Source: Harmothoe impar (Eukaryota > Annelida > Polychaeta > Phyllodocida > Polynoidae). Taken from it: DNA of 64,000 nt. A program made the translations under genes and the position numbers. The notes under the pieces were generated by a model. That model worked only from the letters and a program-made list of their open reading frames with translations, ran no database searches and had not been told where the DNA came from. The stretch is taken from contig OX381710.1 of the NCBI GenBank assembly GCA_947462335.1, positions 58,102,842-58,166,841 of the forward strand. Reading direction: 5' to 3'. Below are positions 29,086 to 41,577 of this stretch, in pieces (positions within the stretch are counted from its first letter, which is position 1; each line of letters opens with the position of its first letter).

Positions 29086-32000
29086 AATGCAAACAGTGAT
29101 TGAAGTCTAACGTATCCCAAAAAAAAGATTGCTAGTGAAGAAACAGAAAACCGGATCGCACTATCAGAAAGTGGTTAAGAAACAAGCCCCTGATGCCTAC
29201 CATGTTTGCTATGCTAGGATAGCAAAAGTATAGTTATAGGTAGAAAATCAAGGTACACACATGCAAGTATACAGGTATGTACAATTTTATTACCCCACAT
29301 CTCCAGGCACAATACATGATAATAGTTATAAATATATAGCATCAAAGTTCTATATAATGCACAGCTCTTTGCAAGGTACAACGATAAGGACCCAACAATA
29401 CTATATACTTATCCCCAGACCTAATAACGCCGTCTGGTGTGTTAGATCAACACCACACAATTGCAGTGTGCTGTGTCACCATTTCCTTTTGTAAACACTG
29501 TTTTACTGTTAGCAGTCCACTATCTTCTGACGTTCTAAAAAGATAATATTGTTAATTTACAGAATATTAAGGACATGCCCGACACAATACGCCTGTGTTA
29601 CATTAACGGGATATCTTATAGACACTGATTACTCCTTGCAATGCAATATGAGTTTATTCATGGCCATAGTTGTAATTGCGCTGTCCTCAGACCGTTGGTA
29701 TCTGCAGTCTCATTGGTATATTCAGCAATCTCTCATTCTTTGTATCATTATAACGGGTGAGCTCCATGCCCTACGTAATACATGTATTATCTACAGCGTG
29801 TGATATGGCCGCTGCCTGGTGTGCAATAACTGCACATTGTAACTATTCTGTCACGTGGTGCATTGTACGCAGCACATGGTGACACAACTCGTCTTATTGT
29901 ACAATGGGCCGTCTAAATGTAGGACATAAAAGACATTAGCAATACATTGACCACACTAACCGTTATTACCATTAATCTATATTCTTACCAAGTTGGTCCG
30001 ATGTGATGGCTATTACACTAGATACTCGTGCCTTCTGATTATGTCCAATGCCTTGCAGGAGCGGTCCAAACGTAATGTGACCAGAATAGCTCCTGTCAGT
30101 TACCATAATAGATGTCCATGTGTAACTGACCATCTAGATCTAGTTTTAACTGGTACGGTGTCTGCATCCCTCGTGTTTTTTAATAGATGTTGCCATCATT
30201 ATCACTGCAGACTTGCTCTGAGAACTGAGAACTCAGACAGCAGACCTTACAATGCGTTATGAGTCCACGATCCTCTGCTTGATTCTACAGCAGGAAGGAC
30301 CATTAACTCACATAAACGACAATGATACCATTTCGTGAGCTACTGACAAATTAAACTATTGGCAGATGATGACGCTGTCAAAATGTTCACTTCTAATAAC
30401 CATCTGCTAACAGTTTAGGACCATATGAGGCCAGATCCCCAGGTACTCCCACAGGTTAAATTGGCTGCCAGTGTAACCAACCAAAGGCCTTGAGTCAGAC
30501 ATTGTAGGCAGAGTGGTGAATAAGGTTCCCTCAGGGGTAGCCTGGTTATATCCATCCATTTCTACATAGTTTTGGCGGCATCCCTATTGGACTCTTGTTC
30601 ACTAGTTTGGAATAATTTCTATCCTTAGTTTTCTTAGGAGATGTCGGCAGGTATCTCTTAGTCCATGAAGGGTATATTCCTTGGACACTATGCATGGGTA
30701 TCAATGGAAACCTTTATCCGAGCTCTCACGTTCAGTTGTTTACTACCTCGCTCTCCAGGAGGATGTTTTTAGCGTATGCTCCACCGTCACTGACAACATC
30801 ATGGCTTCTGACAGACGAAAACACTGAAATAAATCAGACCCGGTTAAATAACATTCTTAGGATTAAAACGTAGCATTGCTGTACGATTATGTCATAAGTT
30901 CGCCTATAAATAAAGTCAATGATACTCCATAGAACTGAAAGGGAAAAAGCATTATAAGATTCGAATGAAAAGGTAACGGGTAAACCATGGCAAACAACCC
31001 AATAAACTTCTACAAAAATGTATAAAAGGCTGATTTACAGTGAAAATGTGAGACTAGAGAGATAAGTCTTTTTAAAGATAAAGAAATAGGAAATAAGGAA
31101 TAATTAAAATATCGGTATTCATTATAAGATCATGAAAATTATGCTGTCATTTTTCTTCTTCATATTTTGATCATTGTGAAGTAATTCCCACTTTTACTTC
31201 GCATCTTACTTCACAAATTCCTCTTACAGTTAAAGAAGCATACATCTGATTGGCGTCCGTATTCTCGTTTCTATCCTAGAACACGGTGTTAGAGCAGAGC
31301 TTTCCAGTTTCCAGATTTCGTGATATTCGTACATCATCAGATCATTGTTATTACAAATCAGCAATTTAATGTGAATATTTGAGACCTCATTCATTTTTAT
31401 AGTATCCGTCATAAAGCCCAAAGCAGCATTTGTGTCCATGCACCATGGAAAGATCATTGAAGAAAAGGTTCTATCTATAGCAGCTGACCCAACAATCTGT
31501 CTGTTGTGTAGACCATTTTACATTGTAAACATTTGAAGTCGAATTGCAGTTGATATGATTTCAGTTGATTTCCAAACTACATTTGAGATGCAAAAACAAT
31601 TTTGAAAGTGTTTTATCAAAAGGAATCATTTGGTTAATTTTTACTGTAAAAAGTGTGTTGTTTAATATTTTGCAGATTGGTAGGTCAGCGAATAGTTTGC
31701 ATCCATTAAGTGCATTGCAGTAATTAGAATCCAAATGAAATAGATAAGTGCTAATTAAAAAGTCACTAGTAAGATTCTCTGATGAAGAGTTATAAAGGAA
31801 GACATGCATAACGAAATGTATTCGATTTATTGAACACTCATGTCATAACCATACATGCATCAGTATGTGTGAACACAGGGTTATCAAACAATGTATTAGT
31901 CAGCATAACACAAGTTATAGTTAGTACAAATGCTATTTGTGTGTTTAAGTCTCAACTACCCCCCTGCATTGCATTGTCTATTTCTATAGCAACACCATCA

Positions 32001-32250
32001 GGATTGCAGAGGGTCTGACTGAAGTCTGTTTTGGAGAAGGGACCGCAATGTTCTGAAAGGCAGGAAATACCCTGTCTGAGAAATACCCGGCCGAAACCCA
32101 GCCTAGTCACTATTAAACTGCTAGTTGATATGATAATGATGTCAGAACGGGGTCCCGCATACCAGACTCTGGTCAGCCGTACACTGTATATGGTGGCTTC
32201 ACTACCTATTAAGGGTTTACATGCACAGTCTGCCGCTAGGGGCCAGTGAT
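29086..32250. other. AT-rich stretch, no supportable gene
   Basis: Only chance open frames without motifs or splice framing. No repeats of note were recognised. Confidence 0.5.
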
Positions 32251-32251
32251 G

Positions 32252-32300
32252 ATGACGTCATCCAACCGGAAGTGGTCTAAATCACATGACAGGGGCCAGC
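32252..32300. promoter_or_regulatory. CRE plus ETS motif pair
   Basis: GATGACGTCATC (palindromic CRE/ATF core) is followed after four bases by CCGGAAGTG (ETS type), then CACATGAC. A second TGACGTCATC is at about 32541. The combination resembles the motif array at 1.4-1.8 kb. No start exon is evident, so promoter function is unproved. Confidence 0.3.
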
Positions 32301-32808
32301 ATGAGGATAAGAAAGCATCCACTAGTGTCATGATGCCCCAGTCAGAGTAGAAAAAACATAATAGGGACAAGATAACTTGCGTACGGGCTTTGAACTGCAG
32401 TCCAGGGGATAGGGATATGGAATTGTGCAAAACTATTTCGTTGGGATTTTCTTCTTGGCCTATAGTTCAGTATATTTAAGGACTAACCCGAAAGTTGAGG
32501 ACCTACTGGACAACCCGGCATCCATCGGTGCACCAAGGAATGACGTCATCGTCTGCTTACCAGGTTGGCCGGGGATGGCGTTTGTTTCTACTTTTCTAAG
32601 TTAACTTCTTTGTCACGCTAGTTTCATGGTACCGTTAAAGCCTACAACAACACAAGCAACCTACGTTTTTATTTGGAGATATTCCCCCAGGTCAACGACT
32701 TGCATGTACACAGACACATACTTTACTGGTAATGGGATGGAAACTTGAAGGGCAATGGGTCTTCCAAGAAATTGGGGACTATGTGCATTATCACGACTTT
32801 ATCTTTAA

Positions 32809-33202
32809 CCAGGGGCCTTCAGCCTCTGGTGAATGGCATCGCTACTCTGAGTATTCACGGAGTGTATGTATGCATGTGTGCTGCCCCTGCCACTGCCCCT
32901 CCTCCTACTCACCCGTACACTCACACTCACGTACCGTGACCGGAGCTGCTGCTACCTGCTCACCCCTCACACCCCCGCTACCCTTTCTGAGTTTCCTCAG
33001 TCTCATCCTCATGTGTAACTGACCATAGCCCAGCCCCATGCCCAAATAAGGCAGACTGGGTCATGAACGGCCGCCGTGTGCGGCTGATGAACGGCACATG
33101 GTTGGATGTCTGTCCGTGTGTCGCCGACCATACGATCTGGGTCACGGGACCCTCCGAGACGTTATAAAAGACTGTGTTTAACCAGAGGCCTTCGGCCTCT
33201 GG
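32809..33202. repeat. Pair of duplicated hairpin blocks
   Basis: TTTAACCAGAGGCCTTC-type sequence forms a hairpin twice: at 33182-33202 (perfect 9-bp stem, TTC loop) and at 32809-32829 (one mismatch). Both are followed by a GGAT/GGCATC-like phrase. A CCAAATAAGGCAGAC phrase follows each block (about 33040 and 33297), so a larger segment was duplicated. Confidence 0.6.
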
Positions 33203-33616
33203 CGGATAGCATCCCTCCTACCCATCCCTCGCCGGACTACGTGTCCTGACCTACTTGAGCTGACCTACATAGGCTGGTCTGACCTGACTTATATGTCCAA
33301 ATAAGGCAGACAGCTGGTGTCGCAAAATAGTCCTCCGTCGTGCGTTTCCCCATGAGTATGCTACCCGGCAAGGATTCATTATAACTGTATTTTAACAAGT
33401 CGTCCTTCCAGGTACTCCCGCCCAAAAAGTTGATTTCTTATTGATCCACTTATTTATGCAACTCATTGGATATTAACCGGTCCCTAATCCCTAAATATCC
33501 GCCACAGATTGACTTTGGCTGAGGACTTGAACCGGTTGTCTAAAAAAAAAGCCTGGTTTATATTTTCTTAACAGATACTGATGCTAAATTTTATTTTTAA
33601 AAAGGTGTGTTTTAAG

Positions 33617-33685
33617 CAACCCGACCCTATATTTTAAAAAGGGCCGACCCTAGTATTTTAAAAAGGGCCGACCCTAGCATTTTCC
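33617..33685. repeat. Short tandem repeat, about 25-bp unit
   Basis: Two and a half copies of CCGACCCTAGTATTTTAAAAA plus GGG. Confidence 0.8.
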
Positions 33686-35101
33686 CCCTTAATTTCGGCG
33701 ATTTGTTATAAAAAAAGATTGTAATTTTTCTTTACTTCTTACAACTCTTTGGTCAAGAATAACAAGCTCCCAAGGCACGTAGTGGCCTGAATAAAAGACT
33801 GCCTTCAGGAATATTTCATAATATTTATTTGTACTTGCGAAATTCTGATGAGTCGTGAGTCAATATAGCAATTTCCGACTCATTTGTTGCACTCTCAAGA
33901 TGTAAGAAAATAATCACCCGACCTACCTATCCTAAAATTTCGGACCATGTTACCTGAAACACCTTTTGCATGGCCTAAATCGGACCAGCAACGTGAAGAT
34001 TCTTTTCAAAAAGGGAATGTGTAGATTGATTTCTGAAGGACAAAGAATCAGTCCCATGAACATTGCCAGACTGAATAAAAAAGACTATCCTGGAGGGAAT
34101 GAAGTTAGTGGAATGCTAGACTGATATTATAAGTTTCCATCATATTACGAGTCTGAGTACGCCTTTGACTGTGGATGTAATAAAGGTAGTGGTACTGTTA
34201 TATGTCAGTGTTGTCTGGGTATAACTGAATGTATGTAGATGATGGACGGAATTGTAATCTGTGTACATGCATTCATCGCTATATATAATCATGATTTCTT
34301 GTTAAGAAGGAAATTTGACGGTTCTACCTTGCATGCATTGTCTTATTTTCTCACAATATCAATTCATTTCAGATTTGTCTACAATCCAGAGGTATTTATG
34401 TATCTATGTAAAATTGTACAATACAGAACACTCATTCGGCCACTCCATCTAATAAATGTAAAGGGACATGATTTTTATAGTAAAAACTACATTTCTGAGG
34501 TACCATCAATATTATTTTGTATACATGGATTGCATGTATATAAAATAATTGATCAGGTATAATCACAGTCAATAATATACACACATATTTATAAATATGT
34601 ATCTCGATATATAATGTCTCGGCATAACCATCAATCAGTATACATCGTATGTGATAACTATACTAGTAGCTTTTTTTTTAGAATTAAGGAATATGTTTTG
34701 ACAATTCTACAACATCTATATTAATGGGGATTTTAGCTGCATTTGTGGCTGATTTTTTCAAGAAACATCACACATTTCTAACAAGATAGCAGCAAATGGT
34801 GTAAAATACAAGTGTCAGTGGATTAGGTCGGAACTCAAATGGGCTTATGTCCCATGGTAGATCTTTCTACAATTGGTCAATGGAAGGAATGTACGCTGAA
34901 CAAGAAGCATCACAACATTGATCCAAAGAGAATAAACAATTTACAAAAAGAAAATTACAATGTGCTTTACATAAGCCACTTAAAGGAGCTTAAACCATTT
35001 GTTTGTATTTTCTTGTTTGGGAAAGGGTGGCATATTTTGTCGGCATGATAATTTGTTCAACGTCATACTCTGCTGCGCCAATTTCTAGCTCTGGTTTTTT
35101 T

Positions 35102-35107
35102 TTTATT
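35102..35107 (-). terminator. Poly(A) signal of the GPCR gene
   Basis: AATAAA on the minus strand, about 220 bp after the stop codon at 35329-35331. Confidence 0.4.
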
Positions 35108-35328
35108 ACATAAACACTGTTTTCTGCATAAGCTGCATATGTCGCAGACAGCATCACAAATGTGGCAATGACAATGATCGATGATCACAATGATGGCAAT
35201 TTACAAAGCACTGAGCCAAATAAAGATAAATGCATACAGTATCTCAAAATTGATTGAATTTTTGGTCAAAGTATCCTGCAAAAATGTGCAGAGCTAAATA
35301 TAATTTTTGATGTTTCTATTCAAAAGTG

Positions 35329-36032
35329 CTAGTCTGGCGTGGTGTCGGGTGAGGGTGGCCGTGGGAAGTGTTGGTGTAGGGTCTGCCTGTGTTCTAGGTC
35401 TAAGTGGCGACACCTCTGCTGACACCGTGCAGACAGTGCACTGAGGTAGTTCTGACTCATGTTGGAGCTGATGGTCAGCTTATGAGGGTTACCTGTTCTC
35501 TGCGACTGTCCGAATGTGCTCGCTTCCCGCCAGGCCGCGTTGCCCTTCTTACGATGCCCACAGCGGTGAAAGGCAGCCAGGAAGGCGTGCCGGAACTTCT
35601 TGTTCATAAAACAGTATGTGATTGGGTTGCAGCAAGAGGAGACATAGGATAATAAGTGAATGAAGTTCATGCAGACTGGGGACACCAGCCGGCGGGCGCT
35701 GAAGGGCTCCAAAATATACCACGTGTTCATAATCCATAACGGCGTCCAACAGACAAAGAACTCCACCACCACCATGAAGAGCATGCGGATCACCCGTTTC
35801 TTGGCCGCCAGGCTCTTCTCGGTGTTGGAGTGGCGGATGTTCTGGTAGCGGTTGGTGTCAAACTTGCGCCTGGTGGTGGCACTTTGTCGGCGGTCTATGC
35901 CCCCGGCACCACCGGCCCCTCTGTTCTGTCCGTTGGTGAGCACGCCGTTACCGTACCGACCACCGGCCTCCTCGTCCGTGTCTCCCTCCTCGTCATCTCG
36001 GTTACTGGACGGGTTACGTAGCTCTTTCATTT
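35329..36032 (-). CDS. CCKR: Cholecystokinin-receptor-like GPCR, last coding exon (ICL3, TM6, TM7, tail)
   Basis: Starts after an acceptor TTTTTTGAAACCAG in phase 1 and runs to a stop. It begins with a long hydrophilic third intracellular loop (acidic, then Gly/Asn/Arg-rich). TM6 follows (KKRVIRMLFMVVVEFFVCW with CWTP), then a short loop. TM7 follows (FIHLLSYVSSCCNPITYCFM), with the NPxxY motif as NPITY and the KKFRHAF helix-8 start, then a roughly 75-residue tail with Cys for possible palmitoylation. Family members bind sulfated CCK/gastrin/sulfakinin peptides at the cell surface and couple to G proteins; the ligand here is inferred from family only. IHLLSYVSxCxNPIxYCFMNKxFR is a strong CCK-receptor signature. 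The preceding exon ends with exactly the single base needed. Confidence 0.88.
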
Positions 36033-36701
36033 CTGGTTTCAAAAAAGGGAGTTTGAGATTTTATTAAAGCGGTTTCTGAACATAATCATGAGAGTAACTT
36101 AATGGAGAGAATTCTGTGAGAGTAAATATATTTTCTTCTACTTTAGTATGACATTATCCGTTAATGCGTTTTGTGTGAAGGTGGAACACAGATTGAACAC
36201 AGCTTTGACTTATGTAACCTGATCCTCTCCACGTAGATTATAAAGCCCTGTGCCTATACAGCTACCTATAGATCACAGCCATATCAATTACAATCCTGCT
36301 GATGGTAAGCATACTGCTTGTCGTTCTTAACAGAGAACTTTAGACAACTAATACATCTTCAGTAATGGCCTGACAATGGAAGTTGATATGTCATCTCATA
36401 TACAACACATACCGCAGTGTGCGCGAACGGGCCAACATTATCAAAAATACAAACTTGTATTACACAAGGGAGCCCCTTTATCCATGCATTTTCTTTCGAG
36501 ATTTGTATCTAAGGACTTAATTCCGACCATAGCTTAACATGTCTTCCTTAGCAGAGTGTAGAAGCAACTGCAGCATCCCTTTCCCAAAAACTCGAAATGC
36601 CTTCTATAGATATGATGAACCAGTATTTAGCAGACTGATAATCCTAGAACTATCATAGTATGTAATCCGTCCCTTCTCAGAGCCTGTACAGATGCGCCTA
36701 C

Positions 36702-36905
36702 CTTGTGTGCTCCTCATCTCGAGCTGCATGCCCTTCCACAGCGTCCTGGATATGAGTCCATATGCCACCAGCATGAGTATGAGGGGCAGCAGCAGCAGCA
36801 CCAGGTCCAGGAACACCGTGTACGTCTTCTCCAGGGTGGCGTCCATCCAGATCTCCATACACTTGTGTCTGCCGTCAGGGATCCGCATCAGTCTCTGACA
36901 CACTC
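36702..36905 (-). CDS. CCKR: Cholecystokinin-receptor-like GPCR, exon with ECL2 and TM5
   Basis: Acceptor TCTGTTGTCCCCAG and donor G|GTAGGC bound a 204-bp exon, phase 1 at both ends. It encodes the second extracellular loop with its conserved Cys (HKCMEIW). TM5 follows (KTYTVFLDLVLLLLPLILM, then AYGLISRTLW), matching the CCK-receptor FLxPxxxMxxAYGLIS pattern. The 669-bp intron to the last exon contains nothing notable. Confidence 0.88.
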
Positions 36906-37406
36906 CTGGGGACAACAGAGCTAACAGTTAACAACCTGAGGGCTGCCAGTGTGGCACTGGAATCAACCCATTATTAATACATCAAACCTAGAATGACCGA
37001 GAATGGCACAGAATAGCAAGCATGTGCCCGAATTGGGTTTAGTCTGCAGCCTGATGTTCACAACAAAAGAAAATACTATGGTAGCGGCAATTATCTAATT
37101 AAAATGAAATGTAGTGAAACAAAATTAATGGGCTCAAGCAGAAGTTCATTAGACATTCCACAGGGGGCAGTCATAAAACAATGGTGGATATTGCAGAATA
37201 CTCTACCGTGATATAGGGAACCTCAGGTCTGAGAGGGTAATACCCCAGTTAATGCACTTGATAGCAATGGAGGCCCCTAAACCTCTGTGGTGCCCCCTAT
37301 CTATGTGTGGGGACGGAACTGAAACTTGGCGTTTGGGGATGGGTAACAGCAAAGGTAGCCTGGATCCAGACCCCACTCCACTACCACTGCTTCCAGCAAA
37401 GGCCCC

Positions 37407-37681
37407 AACTGGCGGATTGTACTAGAACTAGTAAATAGCCACAAGCAACAAGGTAAAGGTCTGACAGCCAGTAGTCCCCCCTCATCAGCTCATCTAGGTG
37501 CCCTGGTCCACATACTCTGAGCTGCAGTTCCACCTTTAGACACTTGAGACATCTAGTGGCTCGGGTGGAACTGCAGCTCTGAAGCATGTGGATGAGGGCA
37601 CCTAGATGAAGGGGGGCTATGGACGGTCAGACCTTTACCCTATTGTAGCTACTAAAAAACTCTACAAGTAGTCGCCAGTTG
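37407..37681. mobile_element. Foldback element in a GPCR intron
   Basis: The inner arms (37452-37534 and 37564-37639) are near-identical inverted copies containing CATCTAGGTGCCCT and GAGCTGCAGTTCCACC. The similarity extends outward, more weakly, to CCAACTGGCG at 37407 and its inverse near 37671. Spacer about 29 bp. It lies in the intron between the TM4 and TM5 exons, so the pre-mRNA should form a long hairpin there. Confidence 0.85.
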
Positions 37682-38025
37682 GATCTTGTGGGCAACAGCA
37701 TGAAACTATAACATCAGACGTCCCTGATGGTGGCTTGTGGAACGCACCTGTATAGCCTTTGTAGATACTACCAGCAGGTTCGCTGCAGGTGATACTAAGT
37801 GTGAGCATTTGGTACATTGGGGGTGCTGTGAGAAGAATGTTGCAATAACAACATGGCGCTGGGCGGGAACATAACCACCGACCAGGACCCGACAAAATCG
37901 CCTCGGGTGAACTGCATCATGGGAGCCGTATCGTTATTAATGTGGTCCTAAACACTCTGTTGTGGTCCCAATTGTGACTCGTTAGTAATTTAAATGGTAA
38001 CCCACCTTACAGTTTCAGACATATA

Positions 38026-38519
38026 CACTGCAAAAAAGGTGTTTAGATCCGAAACACAATCCTAAACACATTCCTGCCACGTTTTTGTCCACACAATATG
38101 TTCCTAAACATGTTTAGACCAATAATATTATGTTTAGCTCAGTGCTTAGACATTCATGTGTTTAAAGCAATGTGTTTAGGACAACAAAGTGTTAAGAATT
38201 CAAGAATTTAGCATATTATTGTGTTTATCTGTCAAGTGTTTATGGATAAAAGTGGTGTGTCTAGAGACATGTAGATTATTATTATGTTTAGATACTGTTA
38301 TTTGAATAAATTCCTAATATATTTTATTTCTATACATATATAGTGTCTTGAAGAGACTTCTAGCAGCCAACATATTCAATAGAACTGTTTAGGTGTTTAA
38401 AATAAAAGTGTTTAATTCCTAAACAGAAGGATTCAAAGACACAAATCTAGTAATATGTTTAGGATTTAAACATGTTTAGACCTAAACATGTTTAAAACCT
38501 AGGCACCTTTTTTGCAGTG
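38026..38519. mobile_element. TA-flanked element rich in TGTTTAG repeats, in a GPCR intron
   Basis: Perfect 16-bp inverted ends CACTGCAAAAAAGGTG, flanked by TA. The 494-bp interior repeats GTGTTTAG, AAACATGTTTAG and their complements many times in both orientations, so the whole element is nearly self-complementary at motif level. No transposase. The ends resemble those of the 27.9-kb element (CACTGTAAA). Confidence 0.8.
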
Positions 38520-38639
38520 TATATGTACATCAATTTACGTATACAAACTATGTAACCAATAGAACAACCCATCTTTAGCTGTATTGTATCATAAAACTAG
38601 TCTACTATGTGAGATCTAGCCCCAACAGAGCGCACTTAC

Positions 38640-38804
38640 CTATAGGTATGGCCACCAGTAAGGCGGCCATCCACACGCCCACTATCATCTTGTAGCTGTG
38701 TGACAGCGTCTGCCAGCTCCGCGAGCGGAGAGGGTGGCAGATGGCAAAGTAACGCTCCAGGGAGATGGACACCAGGGTGAACACACTCACTCCCACCGAC
38801 ACAG
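38640..38804 (-). CDS. CCKR: Cholecystokinin-receptor-like GPCR, exon with TM3 and TM4
   Basis: Acceptor TTCCCTTGCAG and a near-consensus donor G|GTAAGTGC bound a 165-bp exon, phase 1 at both ends. It reads through TM3 (VSVGVSVFTLVSISLERYF, with ERY in place of DRY). Loop 2 follows (AICHPLRSRSWQTLSHSYK, an almost exact CCK-receptor signature), then TM4 (MIVGVWMAALLVAIPI). The intron to the next exon is 1734 bp and contains two inverted-repeat elements. TM1, TM2 and the N-terminus would lie at higher coordinates. I did not find them up to the window end, so the gene either extends past 64 kb or its first exon escaped notice. Confidence 0.88.
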
Positions 38805-39861
38805 CTGCAAGGGAACAGGCAACAATTAAACATGGAGCACGTCCCAGGCAATCAAGTAAATACTGATTAGAAAAGAGACTTATATTGGCACCTATGTACC
38901 CAAGCTTAATCCACATTAAGGTAAGTCAACATGGCAAACCACTGAACTTACACCAAAAGGAATGAGAAATACATGAACGTGGTCGTCATTGACATTTTTT
39001 AAAGTGCTTTGTTGAATGATCCTCATGAATCGTACAATAGGTCTGTGTTTGGTATAAATAAGTAATAATAATCAACTAGTGCAACTCAATGCAGGAGAGA
39101 CTCGCTATGTTATGCTCCTTTATTGCACTTCTGTGAAGTCAGCCAGATATAAACCCTAAACCCCAATGGTAGGTTCACCATAAGTGGACGCATTGTTCTA
39201 CACTTACTTGAGTGAATTAATTGTTTACCCAACACATCAACCCAAGTCCTCCCCTTATTGTAATTCCACTCAAACTCCTGTGACCGTTGAATATAGAAAG
39301 GATGAGAAGGCCTCCCACCCCTGGCTCCCACCAAAAGCTACCTGGTACGCCAAGGTTCACAACCCTGACCCACCTCTCCCCACATATAGACACACATGGT
39401 GAACCCACACGTCGTGACAATTAACAACACGTCTTTGCACAATTAACTACATGTAATTAACACGAAAGGCCCTGCGGTAGGAGCTAAAAGTATGCAAGCT
39501 TAACCCCAACCGGAGGGTGGGTGACCCCACCAGATCTCTCTCATCCCAGGGAAGGTGAGACTCCTGATTGAAGAAACACTTTTCTTCTTCTCAGCTGCTT
39601 TCCTCTGAGCGTTTTGGGGATTAGGTGAAGGGGATAAGCGGAGGTGGAATTCAATGCGTACTGCAAATTGGTTTTCTTATATGATGGCCAGAGGGCAGGC
39701 CTCACTAACGGTCTGTTGTGATGTTCGACGTAGACCACAGAGTTATTCGTTATGAGAGAACTCCCGGCTATTTATAAAGGACTGCCACCCGAATTGCTGT
39801 CCAAAACGGTGGGACCAGCATGGGTGCATGTATCAAAACACTGAAGTGAATGCCAGGGGCA
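38805..39861. other. Upstream GPCR intron or flank, no feature recognised
   Basis: Short frames only. This region should belong to the intron preceding the TM3 exon. Confidence 0.4.
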
Positions 39862-40178
39862 TTAAAGAATAAAGGACTTCATCCAAAGGTTCTCCCAGTA
39901 TAATGTCCCCTTTATTCGTTCCTCCCATATGTGAGTGAGGCATCTATCGGTGACGACTCCCATCGCAGTAGTTTCTAAAGTCTTCCGGTCTGAGAAGCGT
40001 TGTTCAATGTGCTGAAAGGTTAATTGTTCAAGGTAGAATGTCTCCTCGAAGAGTGGTAAGACATGCCAGTTCTCTGCCTGCCTCTCAAACCACTTCTCGT
40101 TAAACACGGCTAAGGAGCAGCTCAGTGGATCTCCTTGTGTACAACTTTGTGCACTTTGAACGAGTACATTCTTGACTC
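39862..40178 (-). CDS. Possible terminal exon, unknown protein
   Basis: On the minus strand a plausible acceptor (TGCCTTCTGAACAG) is followed by an open frame of about 105 codons to a stop. The composition looks coding: FNEKWFERQAENWHVLPLF, then LEQLTFQHIEQRFSD and CLTHIWEERIKG. I do not recognise the family, and there is no partner exon I can assign. It lies just upstream of the GPCR exons on the same strand but does not resemble a GPCR. It could be a retroelement remnant or a chance frame. Confidence 0.3.
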
Positions 40179-40769
40179 CTGTTCAGAAGGCAATATAGAA
40201 TTAGCAGATAATTGTTATGATGTTATTTTAAAACTCATCATTTATATACATTATAAAGTAAGCATCACGCAGGAATAACTAAATCTTAATGTGATATAAC
40301 AAAGAACTAGTTTAGAGGATTTCTGTGAACCTTTTCAGTCAACACAAGGTAAGAATACCCGACCCCATATAGAGTCGACGTGAATCAGCTCTTCTGGGAA
40401 ACCTGCCTTTAAATCCCTTCTCCCTAGGACACAGTCAATACAACGGAGACAACCCTGCAACCGTTCCCAGAGGCCTTCACTGCTTTAAAACAGCCATTAT
40501 GGGAACTGAAGTCCTGATAGTTTCTTCCTGCAGATTGAGGACGCAGTGAAGACAGCTTAACGGGAGTCTACCTCTCCGGAAGAGGAGGTGTGAATGAGAA
40601 ATGAAGCGGTAAATAAGGAGGCAGAAAGAGAAAGTTATCCAACGCGCATGCGCGGGAGTGCCCTCTGGCACCTGGAGCCTAACCCGGCCCAGATGTTGAG
40701 GGAGCCTCATTCCCACATCTCAGTCAGATGGCTGAGCAGCTCTCCCCCTGGTGGTACCGAGTGGGCCCT

Positions 40770-40869
40770 GGAGGTACCATGGTTGTGGTATCGAGCTTGG
40801 AGGTACCATGGCTGTGGTACCGGGCTTGGAGGTACCATGGTTGCGGTACCAAGCTTGGAGGTACCATGG
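40770..40869. repeat. 29-bp minisatellite, 3.5 copies
   Basis: The unit is GGAGGTACCATGG followed by a 16-base part TTGTGGTATCGAGCTT with substitutions. Each unit has two GGTACC-type palindromes. Confidence 0.9.
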
Positions 40870-41491
40870 TAAGGAGAGTATTTAAGTGTGACCTCCATTT
40901 ATGGCGTACACTGATGTATTTGTAACAATACCTTCTGAGCTCTTCGGGGTGATGCATTTGTCTTCAAGATTACCGACTTATTATGGTCAGGATGCCTTGA
41001 TAGGGATGGCGGAAAGAGGTTATTGTTATTGAAAGAAAAATGGTGACCAGTAATTTTTTTTAGAAATAGAAATGACATAATTTTGCATGTAGTTGTGTAA
41101 CACGGCGTGGCTGCAGCATTGTCTTTAAGTACTGCAGCAGTACACACTAATGCCGCCTGGCGTGTAGAAGGCAGTGTACTGGGGAGCAGGTTAGGTGGGG
41201 AGGAGGCGTTACCTGCAGTAAATGTGGTGCACTGATAACTCCTCACTGCTAACGCATTTATCTGTGTTGTGCACGGTAAGGGGTATTTGTATCTAATCAC
41301 CACGTTATGTGGATGCGGCATTTCTAGCACGGCTACCACGCAGAACGGTGTGTAACTCATCTATAGGCTGGCCTTCAGACCCAGCGCCTCTCTCTTCCTA
41401 TTGCCCTATAACTTAACTCTCAATCTCCCTCCCTCAATCTGCAACCGTCGAAACCTCACATCCATCGTCCATCTACCAATTATGTCGTTGT

Positions 41492-41527
41492 ATCCATCTA
41501 TCTATCTATCTATCTACGGATATCTAT

Positions 41528-41577
<50 letters not shown>
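41492..41577. repeat. (TCTA)n microsatellite
   Basis: Tetranucleotide run with one interruption (CTACGGATATCTATT). Confidence 0.9.

Noticed and set aside
32809..33202. Intrinsic-type terminators from the CCAGAGGCC hairpins
   Set aside because: Bacterial-style terminators are not expected here, and the hairpins belong to a duplicated block.
40899..41360. 153-codon minus-strand frame
   Set aside because: Low-complexity Thr/Pro/Asn-rich composition, no motif or splice framing. I judged it chance.
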